DNA of 59,887 nucleotides. It comes from Akkermansiaceae bacterium (GTDB lineage Bacteria; Verrucomicrobiota; Verrucomicrobiia; Verrucomicrobiales; Akkermansiaceae). Position 1 is the stretch's first letter. Each line of letters starts with the position of its first letter. A program made the translations under genes and the position numbers. Under the pieces are notes generated by a model that saw nothing but the letters and a program-made list of their open reading frames with translations, was not told the DNA's origin and ran no database searches. The stretch is from contig JANRFH010000051.1 in the NCBI GenBank assembly GCA_030725745.1, forward strand, positions 1 through 59,887, given 5' to 3'. This document shows positions 1 to 8,386 of this stretch, piece by piece.

Positions 1-1
1 C

Positions 2-469
2 ATGGACAGTTTCGAGGACAAGGTCGGCAGAGCATTGGAATCGCCGGAGAACCAGGGCGAGATGAAGGATGCGGATTCCGTGGGCACGGTGGGCTCGCCG
101 GAGTGCGGGGACATGATGCGCATGTGGCTCAAATTTACCGAGAAGGATGGGAAGAAGGTGATCGACCGAGCGTCCTTCCAGGCCTTTGGCTGCCAGACGG
201 CAATCGCGGTGGCCTCGGTGGCGACGCGTTTGCTGCAGGGGAAAACACCGGAGGAGGCGCGCCACCTTTCGGCCACAGATCTTGCCGGGGATCTGGGTGC
301 TTTGCCGCCGATGAAGATCCATTGCGGGCAATTGGTGGAAGGTGCGTTGAAAAATGCGCTGGATCCTGACGTAGATAGAGAGTCCCCTGCTCCTTCGCAG
401 AACACGCTATTGGGTGGGATCAACTCGCAGAAACCTGCTGGCATACGCATCGTCCCGCTCGCGGAGTGA
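2..469 (+). CDS. iscU: IscU/NifU-type iron-sulfur cluster scaffold
   Basis: Cytoplasmic scaffold on which Fe-S clusters are built from sulfur delivered by a cysteine desulfurase. The three ligand cysteines of the family are present: C35 (in SPECGD, with D37 after it), C64 (in FGCQTA) and C108 (in KIHCGQL). The core ends near residue 125, where IscU proteins usually stop; the last 30 residues are a tail with no recognisable motif. The ATG at base 2 fits the normal N-terminus of the family, so the gene is probably complete although it sits at the window edge. A cysteine desulfurase (36573-37733) and SufE (41788-42204) are encoded elsewhere in the window, so the Fe-S genes are scattered here rather than in one operon. 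Confidence 0.85.
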   Translation: MDSFEDKVGRALESPENQGEMKDADSVGTVGSPECGDMMRMWLKFTEKDGKKVIDRASFQAFGCQTAIAVASVATRLLQGKTPEEARHLSATDLAGDLGALPPMKIHCGQLVEGALKNALDPDVDRESPAPSQNTLLGGINSQKPAGIRIVPLAE

Positions 470-503
470 TCGACTTTCATTTTCAAAAAACCATCCAATC
501 CCA

Positions 504-2249
504 GTGCTAGAACTCAACGATGTCTGCTTCTCCATCCGCAAGGACGGCGAGGAAATCAATCTTGTCGACCACATCTCGATCCGTGTGCCGAAAGGTCACT
601 TCATGGCCATCGTTGGCCCCTCGGGCTGCGGAAAGACGACCCTGCTGAAGACCATCGCCGGGCTGAACCCGGAATCCGCCGGCTCGCTCCACTGGGAGGG
701 GCGCAACCTTTCCGAAGACGGGGATTTCTCACCGACGGAGATCGGATACGTCCCGCAATTCTCCATCGCCTATGATCCGCTGACGGTGGATGAATCCGTA
801 GAGGCGGCCACGCGGCTGCGCGTGAAATCCCGCAACACGGCGGAGCTGGATCACCGCATCGACCGCGTGCTGGGAGAGACCGGGCTGGGATCGATCAGCG
901 ACCGGCCGGTGAAAGTCCTTTCCGGAGGCCAGAAGCGCCGCCTCGGGCTGGCCATGGAGCTGGTGTCCGATCCAAAAATCTTGCTCTGCGATGAGGTGAC
1001 CTCCGGGCTCGATCCCCGCTCGGAGCGTGAGATCGTGAGGCTGCTGCATGACCTTTCCCGAAAGGACGGGCGCATCGTGCTCTCCGTCACGCACTCGCTC
1101 GCGCACCTTGAGCTTTATGATTCCGTGCTAGTGCTGCACGAGGGTCGCGTGGCTTACCACGGCCCGCCGGAAAAGCTGAACCATTACTTTTCCGTGAAGG
1201 ATACGGAGGAGGTCTATCCACGCCTTGCCGGGCAGCCCTCCGAGCGTTGGCAGAACTCCTGGCAGAAGCACAAGGAATCCTACTACAAGATGATCGGCGC
1301 GGTGGATCCGAAGCCGCAGGAGGCAAAGACCGAACCGGCAGTGCCTGAGGAAGCGAAAGCAAAAACGACACACAAGGCGGATGATACGGAGTTGAGGCTA
1401 CCGGGCTTTTTCGCACAGTTCTCCACCCTGCTATCGCGGCGCTGGCGCATCTTTTTCCGGGACAAGGGGCAGGTCTTCCTCCAACTCGCCATCCTCATCT
1501 GCTTCCCCGTAATCGTGACGCTCTTCAGCGACAAGGCATCAGGAAATATCCGCCGCTACTCGGATGTGCGGCAGAATAATGTTTTCGAGGACATCCAGGA
1601 GCAGCAATCCGTGCGCTCGGATCAGGCGAAGGTCGGCTCCGCGGTCTCGGGCATCATCATGTTCCAGGTGGTGCTCTTGGCGCTGATGGGATCGAACAAT
1701 GCCGCTCGCGAGATCGCCTCGGAGCGGCAGATCTATGAGAAGGAAAAATTCGGAGGGTTGCGGCCATCCGCCTACCTCCTGTCAAAGATCGCCTTCCTCT
1801 CCACCCTAGTCATCGCGCAATCCCTGTGGATGGCGTTCTTTGTAGATTTCTTCGGCACCTTCCGAGGGAACTTCACCGAACACGCTCTTTTCCTACTGCT
1901 CATCAATGGCTCGATGACCGCCATCTGCCTCGCCATTTCCTCACTGATGCGCACGGCGGAGCAGGCCTCGCTGCTATCCATCTATCTAGTCGGCTTCCAG
2001 CTGCCGCTCTCCGGCGCGGTGCTTGCGCTGCCAGAGCACATCGAGGCCTTCACCCGGCCTTTTATTTCCGCCTACTGGGCATGGTCCGGCTCGGTCGCCG
2101 CGCTACAGGGACAAGTGAATGGTGCGGTGAAATCCGTGATCGATACCTCGCTTTCCGCCCAGAATGCCTGCCTCTACATGCTCGCCGCCCACATTTGCGT
2201 CGCCCTCGGCCTCGCATGGATCGGCTCCCGCCGCCCTCAGTGGGACTGA
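504..2249 (+). CDS. ABCG-like half transporter (ATPase fused to ABC-2 membrane domain)
   Basis: The N-terminal ATPase domain has Walker A GPSGCGKTT (residues 38-46), signature LSGGQ, Walker B ILLCDE and an H-loop (SVTH). The order ATPase then membrane domain and the wording around the signature resemble the ABCG/White group. The C-terminal half has about six hydrophobic segments, with a large loop after the first, as in ABC-2 permeases. The substrate cannot be told. I chose the GTG at 504 because the domain starts there (LELNDVCF). The frame is open back to a GTG at 414, which would overlap the iscU-like gene and add 30 unrelated residues. No Shine-Dalgarno sequence helps decide. Half transporters of this type normally act as dimers. 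Confidence 0.85.
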   Translation: MLELNDVCFSIRKDGEEINLVDHISIRVPKGHFMAIVGPSGCGKTTLLKTIAGLNPESAGSLHWEGRNLSEDGDFSPTEIGYVPQFSIAYDPLTVDESVEAATRLRVKSRNTAELDHRIDRVLGETGLGSISDRPVKVLSGGQKRRLGLAMELVSDPKILLCDEVTSGLDPRSEREIVRLLHDLSRKDGRIVLSVTHSLAHLELYDSVLVLHEGRVAYHGPPEKLNHYFSVKDTEEVYPRLAGQPSERWQNSWQKHKESYYKMIGAVDPKPQEAKTEPAVPEEAKAKTTHKADDTELRLPGFFAQFSTLLSRRWRIFFRDKGQVFLQLAILICFPVIVTLFSDKASGNIRRYSDVRQNNVFEDIQEQQSVRSDQAKVGSAVSGIIMFQVVLLALMGSNNAAREIASERQIYEKEKFGGLRPSAYLLSKIAFLSTLVIAQSLWMAFFVDFFGTFRGNFTEHALFLLLINGSMTAICLAISSLMRTAEQASLLSIYLVGFQLPLSGAVLALPEHIEAFTRPFISAYWAWSGSVAALQGQVNGAVKSVIDTSLSAQNACLYMLAAHICVALGLAWIGSRRPQWD

Positions 2250-2339
2250 AACCTTTTGCCTTCTCCAGTGTTCCTTTACATATTTCTTACACGGAAGACC
2301 TTTCCACTCCCTTAGAATCCACACTAGATTACCAAACAC

Positions 2340-2744
2340 ATGGCTCGCCGCGCTAGCTCCAGCACCAACCCCGCCCTCATTGTAGGCATCGTCATCGCCG
2401 TAGGCGCCCTCGTCTACGGTGGCAAGATGCTGCTGTCCGGGAAATCCTCTTCCTTCGACGATGTCCAGCCACTCGTGGTCGAAGAGCTCTTAGAGAACGG
2501 AAACAGCCTCCGTGGCAATGAATACATGGTGGAGGGCACCATCGACGGCAAGCTGCGCTGGACTTCAGATAACGGCCAAGTCGTAAGCGTTCGCGTAAAA
2601 TCCTCCGGAGGGGATGACATCATCCCGATCCTCGTGCCGCAGAAATTCAGCAAGCTCAACATCGAGCGCGAACAACGCTACGCCTTTAAAGTGGAGTTCG
2701 AAAAAGGCGGCGTCCCCGTCGCCACCGGAGTCAGCCGACTATAG
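2340..2744 (+). CDS. Membrane-anchored small beta-rich protein, CcmE/OB-like
   Basis: 134 residues. An N-terminal hydrophobic anchor (about residues 13-31) is followed by a soluble domain of roughly 95 residues with alternating beta-type segments (YMVEGTIDGKLRW, VVSVRVK, YAFKVEFEKGG). The pattern recalls an OB fold such as the soluble part of CcmE, but the heme-binding histidine of CcmE is not evident, so a role in cytochrome maturation is not supported. It lies 18 bp before the secreted protein at 2763 on the same strand and the two are probably co-transcribed. The function is unknown. Confidence 0.6.
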   Translation: MARRASSSTNPALIVGIVIAVGALVYGGKMLLSGKSSSFDDVQPLVVEELLENGNSLRGNEYMVEGTIDGKLRWTSDNGQVVSVRVKSSGGDDIIPILVPQKFSKLNIEREQRYAFKVEFEKGGVPVATGVSRL

Positions 2745-2762
2745 CCCAACCCATTTCCCACC

Positions 2763-4646
2763 ATGAAAACCCCTTTCCTTCTCATCGCTCTCGCCGCCAG
2801 CGCCGGCGCACAAGTCTACACACCTCCATCGGGCGCACCCGCACCGAACAACGTGATCCCTGCGGACAACGCCCCTGCACCGAGGCCAACCGATCCCGCC
2901 AGCCCTCTCGGAGAGGAGTTCCCCATGCTCGATCCCTCAGCGGAAACGATCACCATCGGCGGCGTAGCCATCCCGCTGGGTGATAACCGCCTGCTCAAGG
3001 CACGCTTCGAGAAATATCTCAGCCAGCCACCCGAAGACGGCGAAGAGGCCGCCGAATACCGCGCGACAATCAAAGAGATCCTCGACACCATTTCCCCTTT
3101 CCACGAAGGCGGCCCGAATCTGCAGGCCTCAGCCAAGCTCCTGCCCAGCGCCGCCACCTACCCCGGCGATGCAAACCTCTGCATGACCCTTGTCGAGGCG
3201 CTATACCGCGCGCTCCTTTCAAAGCGCGATGTCAAAACCCTCGGCGAGCTGAATGCCTCCATCGAGGAAGAGAAGCAACAGATCATCCGCGAGGCAGACT
3301 GGGATACAAGCACCGCAAGAAATTCCGGCAATGGCGATAGCCAGCCCCTTGCTCAGGATAACAAAAACAAGAAGGGGAAAAACGAAGAGGCGAACACGAC
3401 TCCCGGCAAGGGCACTTCCTCACTCAAGTATGTGGAGACCCTACGCCGCATCGCAGAGATCGAGTTACTGAAAAAGGAAAACATCGTCCGCACCGAGGCG
3501 CAGACGCTTCAGACGAAAGTCCAGTATCAGGTAAACATGGTTCAGTGGTTCATGCAGCGCCGCTACGAGCACGTGCTCATGGCCTCACGCTTCTACAGCC
3601 AGATCTGGAAAGATGGCGATGCCTCGCTCCACGTCGACAAAGGCTCGGATGTCTCGAAGCTTTTCTCAGAAGCCCTCGGCATCTCCCCCACCGTTTCTTC
3701 GCTCGACTCACTGGCAAACGAAGCCATCCGCGAAGTGGACAAATACATCGAAGCCTTCGATTACCTACTCTCTCGTGATGAACTCCACTCCGCCTCCCAG
3801 CGCCTGCTGGAAGCCTACGCGATCGGTGAATACCTCTCGCCGGTAGCCACCCTGCCGATTGAGAAAAAACAACGCGTGGCCGACTACATGCGCGATATCA
3901 ACGAGCTCTTCGGAACCCTCCAGGCACGCGACTACACACGTGCCCGCGAGCTCACGGCAAACATCAAGGCAATGGCCAAGGATTTCCCTTCCTCGAAAGT
4001 GGACTCGGTCATCGCCGCCTACACCCTCGCCTCGGATCTCTCCATCGAAGAAGCCAAGGCCGCCCTTATGTCTCGCGATTCCGATAAGGCAGCAGAGAAA
4101 ATCAAGACCGCCACCGAGATCTGGCCGACCAACCCGAAGCTCGAAGAATTCCGCACGCTCATGAACAATGCGGGTGGCGTGGTCTCAGCGCGCAACGACT
4201 TCGACCGCCTGCTCTCCGAGGGGAACTATCGCGAGATCGCTCGCCGCCAATATGAATTCGCCCCAGCTATCCAAGGAGATGCGACACGCGAGGATGCCTT
4301 CCGCCAGATCATGGAAAACCTCACCCGTATCGAAGCAGCACTTGGCAAGGCAGCCGAGTTTTCCCGCATGGGCCAGGACTACGGCGCATGGGAGCAACTT
4401 GCCAAGATACGCGAGGAATTCAAAGATGATCCAAAGCTAGGCCGCGAGCTGGAGCTACTCGCCCCGAAGGTCGCTGACTTTACTCTAGCCCTCGACAAGG
4501 CGCATCAGTTCGAGCAACGCACCCCGGCGCAAACCGGCTCCGCGCTCTCATGGTATCTCAAGGCGAAATCAATCCACCCGCAATCCGAGCAGGCAGAGGA
4601 AGGCATCAAACGCCTCCTAGATGAGATTCTACCAGAAGAGCAGTAG
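2763..4646 (+). CDS. Secreted helical-repeat protein of unknown function
   Basis: 627 residues with an apparent Sec signal peptide (MKTPFLLIALAASAGA, cut probably just after). Next comes a Pro/Ala-rich stretch to about residue 45, then a long charged, mostly helical region. The second half is full of Ala/Glu/Arg-rich segments spaced like degenerate TPR helices. A Lys/Asn/Gly-rich linker lies near residues 190-220. I see no enzyme motif. Starting 18 bp after the small membrane-anchored gene suggests a joint envelope role, which is inference only. Confidence 0.6.
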   Translation: MKTPFLLIALAASAGAQVYTPPSGAPAPNNVIPADNAPAPRPTDPASPLGEEFPMLDPSAETITIGGVAIPLGDNRLLKARFEKYLSQPPEDGEEAAEYRATIKEILDTISPFHEGGPNLQASAKLLPSAATYPGDANLCMTLVEALYRALLSKRDVKTLGELNASIEEEKQQIIREADWDTSTARNSGNGDSQPLAQDNKNKKGKNEEANTTPGKGTSSLKYVETLRRIAEIELLKKENIVRTEAQTLQTKVQYQVNMVQWFMQRRYEHVLMASRFYSQIWKDGDASLHVDKGSDVSKLFSEALGISPTVSSLDSLANEAIREVDKYIEAFDYLLSRDELHSASQRLLEAYAIGEYLSPVATLPIEKKQRVADYMRDINELFGTLQARDYTRARELTANIKAMAKDFPSSKVDSVIAAYTLASDLSIEEAKAALMSRDSDKAAEKIKTATEIWPTNPKLEEFRTLMNNAGGVVSARNDFDRLLSEGNYREIARRQYEFAPAIQGDATREDAFRQIMENLTRIEAALGKAAEFSRMGQDYGAWEQLAKIREEFKDDPKLGRELELLAPKVADFTLALDKAHQFEQRTPAQTGSALSWYLKAKSIHPQSEQAEEGIKRLLDEILPEEQ

Positions 4647-4737
4647 ATCTCCCACTGCCTGAGCGAGCCGAGGGTCAGTGAGATTGGCGTCTAGGAATCG
4701 TCTTCTGTCAGACACTGAAAATACCCATACCCACATC

Positions 4738-4985
4738 AACCCCAAGCGGGGTTGCGTATTTCAGCCTAGAGTTGACGCAGTGAAACGGAGGCTACCCTAG
4801 GATGCTGTGACTGAGGATGATCCAACCCCAATCGGGGTTGTGTCCATGCCGTCACCACCCCCGCGCATGGACGCAACACCTTTGGCGTTGTAATCATCTA
4901 CGGTTCAATACCCAGGGTAGGCTACGCGCCTCTCCGAACCGCTCCGCCAACCCTGGGCTGAAATACGCAAGCCCGTTGGGCTAGT
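4738..4985. repeat. Two inverted, diverged copies of a structured intergenic repeat
   Basis: The gap 4647-5043 holds no gene. It contains two short perfect hairpins, CAACCCC/GGGGTTG at 4738-4754 and 4823-4840, and an imperfect one at 4874-4890. The segment 4755-4800 (GCGTATTTCAGCC then GGCTACCCTAGG) is repeated as a diverged reverse complement at 4907-4970 (CCCAGGGTAGGCT then GGGCTGAAATACGC). The block looks like a non-coding repeat that folds into stem-loops. No transposase is adjacent. Confidence 0.6.
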
Positions 4986-5043
4986 CATTGCGCTTCGCCG
5001 ATTTCACGCCGCTCATGTTCGCGATGTTAGGCTTTACGCACTA

Positions 5044-6759
5044 CTAGTTTCCTAGTCGCTCGACAAACTCATCAAGCAGCGCCTTGAGCCGTGCCTCGCC
5101 GGCAATTTTCTTCGGCACATCGAAGCCAATCCAGATCGCGGTGGAACCGCTGGGGCCGAGCCGCAAGGTCCAGGCATCCCTTTCCGAGCCAGTGGCGCCC
5201 GTGAAGCAGCGTGTTCCGGCACGATCCTGCAACACGCCGACCGCTTCGGAAGCTGCCTGCTCGCTGAGCGCCGCATCCCTTCTCGGCTCTGCCTTGTAAA
5301 TGAGCTTGCCCTCGGAATCCTTGATGCTCTCGATGAAATACGGCTTCGGTTTCTTCCCCTTGTTTCCAAGTGTGGCCAGCCCCACGGACATTTCCATGGT
5401 CGTGGCGGCCACCGCTCCGCGAAATAGATCCTCGGTCTCAAGGAATGGCCCCGAGATCCCGCAACGTTTCGCCAACCGCACAACCTCCGCCGGTCCGATC
5501 TGCCGACCCGTCTGAATGGGCTTCCCGGCAAAGACTAGCTTCCTCCGCTCCGCCGCGGCCGCCGCCACGAAAGGCTCAAAGGCTGAGCCAAGATCCCGCT
5601 TCGAACGTGTCCGATCATAAGCGGAGTGCGAGTAATCACGGCCGCCAAGCAAGGCGAGCACCGCTCCGGTATTCGTCTGGGTGGTCACTGCCGCGCATTG
5701 CAGATATTCCGCTTCGCTGCCCGGCTCGTGTGATGAAAGTGTGGGATGCTCCCATCCACCCTCCGCCTCGATATCAGAAAGCGCACGCCGCAGCTCATTC
5801 TCCAGCCGCTTCTGCCAGCTAGCGTCAAGAGTGGTTGTCACCCGCAGGCCACCGGATACGATTTCCTCCGTTTCCATGATGCGCTCAAGCTCTGCCTTCA
5901 CATGGCGCATGGCATAGGAGGAAACGGTCGCTCCCACTGTCGGCTTACCCTCATCCGCCAAGCGTATTTCAAGCTCCTTCACCGCATCCGCACGCTCCTG
6001 GGTGATGAATCCCGCAGCCACCATGCGCGCGAGCGTCTGATTCCGCTGCTCCATAGCTGCATCCAAATTCCGCAGCGGAGAGAAGATGTGCGGCCCGCGG
6101 ATGATGCCAACAATCATCGCGCATTCACCCGGATGTAGTTGAGATACCGTTTTCCCGAAATAGATCTGCGCTGCCTGCTCGACCCCGTAGGCACCTGAGC
6201 CGAAGTAGATGCGGTTCAAGTAGCTCGTCAGAATTTCATCCTTCGAATACCTGCCCTCAATCCTAAGGGTGAGCGCGATCTCCACCGCCTTCCGATGCAA
6301 CGATTTCTGGCGCATGTCGAAGGTGTTGCGCGCGAGCTGCATAGTCAGCGTCGATGCACCCTGAGTGAAATCCCTGTCCTTAATATTCCTAACCGTAGCT
6401 CGTAGCAGCCCCTTGAAGTCCACGCCCGAGTGATTGAAGAAATTCGCGTCCTCGCGTGCCGCAAGCGCCTCGACGAGAAAGTCGGGGATTTCCTCACGCT
6501 TCACGAGCTTCCTACCGGCTCCGCCCACGCCTTCGAGCGCCTTGCCATTCCTATCGTAATAAAGTGTCGCGGTGGGAAGCTGGACAACCTCATCGAGATC
6601 ATACTTCGAAGCGGCGATGAAATAGAAAAAACACACGCCGAGTCCGACGACGACAGCCGCAACGAAAATTTGGAAAAGCACCACCGCGGGCGCGTGCAGC
6701 CAACCGGGTAGGCAACGCTTCCACAGCGAGGGTTTTGTAATGGGGCGCCAAGTTGACAT
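5044..6759 (-). CDS. Class A penicillin-binding protein with a degenerate transpeptidase domain
   Basis: 571 residues from the ATG at 6759; a GTG 33 bases further upstream is less likely. A transmembrane segment lies near residues 30-52. The glycosyltransferase (GT51) domain is intact: AREDANFFNHSGVD with the catalytic Glu, QGASTLTMQLARN, and LTSYLNRIYFGSGAYGVEQA. It should therefore polymerise lipid II glycan. The transpeptidase domain is recognisable but all its active-site motifs are changed. SxxK reads SAFE (in DLGSAFEPF), KTG reads FTG (in RCFTGATGSERDAW), and no clear SxN is seen. The protein is also short for a bifunctional enzyme. It may act as a glycosyltransferase with a structural second domain. 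Confidence 0.85.
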   Translation of the reverse strand: MSTWRPITKPSLWKRCLPGWLHAPAVVLFQIFVAAVVVGLGVCFFYFIAASKYDLDEVVQLPTATLYYDRNGKALEGVGGAGRKLVKREEIPDFLVEALAAREDANFFNHSGVDFKGLLRATVRNIKDRDFTQGASTLTMQLARNTFDMRQKSLHRKAVEIALTLRIEGRYSKDEILTSYLNRIYFGSGAYGVEQAAQIYFGKTVSQLHPGECAMIVGIIRGPHIFSPLRNLDAAMEQRNQTLARMVAAGFITQERADAVKELEIRLADEGKPTVGATVSSYAMRHVKAELERIMETEEIVSGGLRVTTTLDASWQKRLENELRRALSDIEAEGGWEHPTLSSHEPGSEAEYLQCAAVTTQTNTGAVLALLGGRDYSHSAYDRTRSKRDLGSAFEPFVAAAAAERRKLVFAGKPIQTGRQIGPAEVVRLAKRCGISGPFLETEDLFRGAVAATTMEMSVGLATLGNKGKKPKPYFIESIKDSEGKLIYKAEPRRDAALSEQAASEAVGVLQDRAGTRCFTGATGSERDAWTLRLGPSGSTAIWIGFDVPKKIAGEARLKALLDEFVERLGN

Positions 6760-6840
6760 AATTAGGTTCGCTGTCCTCGCGGACGGGAACACAAATTCAG
6801 CGCTAGACCAACACCAAACCGCCTATCGCGATTTGGTGGA

Positions 6841-7590
6841 TCACTCCGCAGGGTAGCGGAAATGGCCGACGATTTGGTAGCTGAAAAGGGCGTTCTCCCA
6901 TTTCACTCCACCACCAGCTGGGTGATGTGCAACCCATGGCGCGGAGCCTTCGCTCGCAGGCCCGGGAACTACGATGCCGATGTGCGTCTCTGCATTCGAA
7001 AGCGCCCAGACGACGATATCGCCCACCTTGTAATCCTCAGAATGGCGAGAAGCGCTCAGCTCCTGACCCTCGCGGCTGAAAAAGCGCTGAAGATTCGGAA
7101 CGCGACGATGATCGATGTTTTCATCCGTGCCAGTGGCTGCCCAAAGCTGCGGGTAGACGCGGAAATTCGCTTCCATGTCTTCATGGACTTTTTCCTGAAG
7201 ATCGATGCCTAGTGAGCGGTAGCTGCGCACGACGAGATCTGCCGCAACGCCTTTGCCAGCAGGAACATCGCCGCCGGGATAGGTGATCTTGTAGTATGAA
7301 GGATCATACGAAATATCGCTGCCAGAGTATCTCAGAGCCTCCGCAGCTAGCTTGGAGCCGAAGTCTTGGGAGGAGGCTAGCTGCTGAATGATGACCTGAT
7401 TTTCCGCCTTCGTCGGGTCATCATCGGATGCCAAGGCCTTGGTTACCAACGGCTTACCGAAAAAGATACAGGCACCAGCTGCGATCGCTACAATCACCCA
7501 TCCGCCGAACAAATTCGGCTTTTTCGGCTTCTGTGGGCGAGGGCCGATATATTCAATTGCGCTGTAATATCCTGAACGTGAACGAGCCAT
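6841..7590 (-). CDS. DUF1287 protein, membrane-anchored, expected Cys missing
   Basis: 249 residues. An N-terminal membrane anchor lies near residues 29-47. The DUF1287 domain, thought to have an NlpC/P60-like peptidase fold, carries its usual landmarks: YPGGDVP, VHEDMEANFRVYP, NIDHRRVPNLQRFF, GDIVVW and THIGIV. Family members usually read GVCTDVV and VVHN, supplying a Cys and an Asn near the presumed active site; here these positions read GVAADLV and VAHH. The His of HIGIV remains. It may therefore be a non-catalytic relative. It lies 81 bp upstream of the start of the penicillin-binding protein, on the same strand. Confidence 0.75.
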   Translation of the reverse strand: MARSRSGYYSAIEYIGPRPQKPKKPNLFGGWVIVAIAAGACIFFGKPLVTKALASDDDPTKAENQVIIQQLASSQDFGSKLAAEALRYSGSDISYDPSYYKITYPGGDVPAGKGVAADLVVRSYRSLGIDLQEKVHEDMEANFRVYPQLWAATGTDENIDHRRVPNLQRFFSREGQELSASRHSEDYKVGDIVVWALSNAETHIGIVVPGPASEGSAPWVAHHPAGGGVKWENALFSYQIVGHFRYPAE

Positions 7591-7725
7591 GTATTCGTAA
7601 AAAGTTAGGTATTAATAACTCTTCACATGAGAGACCACCATCACTAATTCCATATTTTCTATGTTTTTTCCTTTGCGGCAATAGACTTTGCGGATGTCCG
7701 AAATTTCAACCAACATCGCCGTGCG

Positions 7726-8319
7726 ATGAAACTTTTCATGTCAAAAGACCCTCTGAAATGGGGTGAACTGGATCTGCCCCTTCTCGGCATCGGCTCAGAT
7801 TGGTCTGGAAAACCGCTGCTCCCTCCTCTGGCATTTTCTCTGGCAGCTGATGCTGAAAATCTCTGGTTCGTCGCCACTCGACAAGCAGAGGCCTGCGTCC
7901 ATCCCGATGCCTTCCTTGGATCGTTTACGCCCGAGCTTTGGAAATACGACACCGCAGAACTTTTCATCGCAGACGACAAGACGGGACGATACCTCGAGTT
8001 CAACCTTGCCCCTAACGGCGCGTGGTGGGCGGCGGAATTTTCCTCTCCCAGAGTCGCTTCCGTGACGCAGCCGGATTTCAAAAGCAACGTCACCTCCCAC
8101 AGCGGCGATGAATCCGGCCAGTGGCTCGCCGCTCTATCCATCCCTCTCGCCTTCCTGAGAGATACGGTGGACTTCGGCACCGGAACGAAGGCGAACGCTA
8201 CATTCATCCTCGGCTCCCCAGAGCAGACCTTCCACAGTGCCGCGAAGCTCCCAGGAGCCGAGCCGGACTTCCACCAACCCTCCGCTTTCCCAATCCTCTC
8301 GACTTACCCGATTCCGTAA
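7726..8319 (+). CDS. Hypothetical protein resembling a CBM9-type sugar-binding fold
   Basis: 197 residues, no signal peptide. The middle reads like the CBM9-type beta-sandwich in secreted proteins of this phylum: ELWKYDTAELFIADDKTGRYLEFNLAPNGAWWAAEF. The match is by pattern only. Divergent from the DUF1287 gene (135 bp apart) and 67 bp before the pseudokinase gene on the same strand. Function unknown. Confidence 0.55.
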   Translation: MKLFMSKDPLKWGELDLPLLGIGSDWSGKPLLPPLAFSLAADAENLWFVATRQAEACVHPDAFLGSFTPELWKYDTAELFIADDKTGRYLEFNLAPNGAWWAAEFSSPRVASVTQPDFKSNVTSHSGDESGQWLAALSIPLAFLRDTVDFGTGTKANATFILGSPEQTFHSAAKLPGAEPDFHQPSAFPILSTYPIP

Positions 8320-8386
8320 ATTTACAAATTTTTCAATAACCTTACCGCTTGGACAAACGGCTCATACTGGTATTCTTCCCTTTGAA

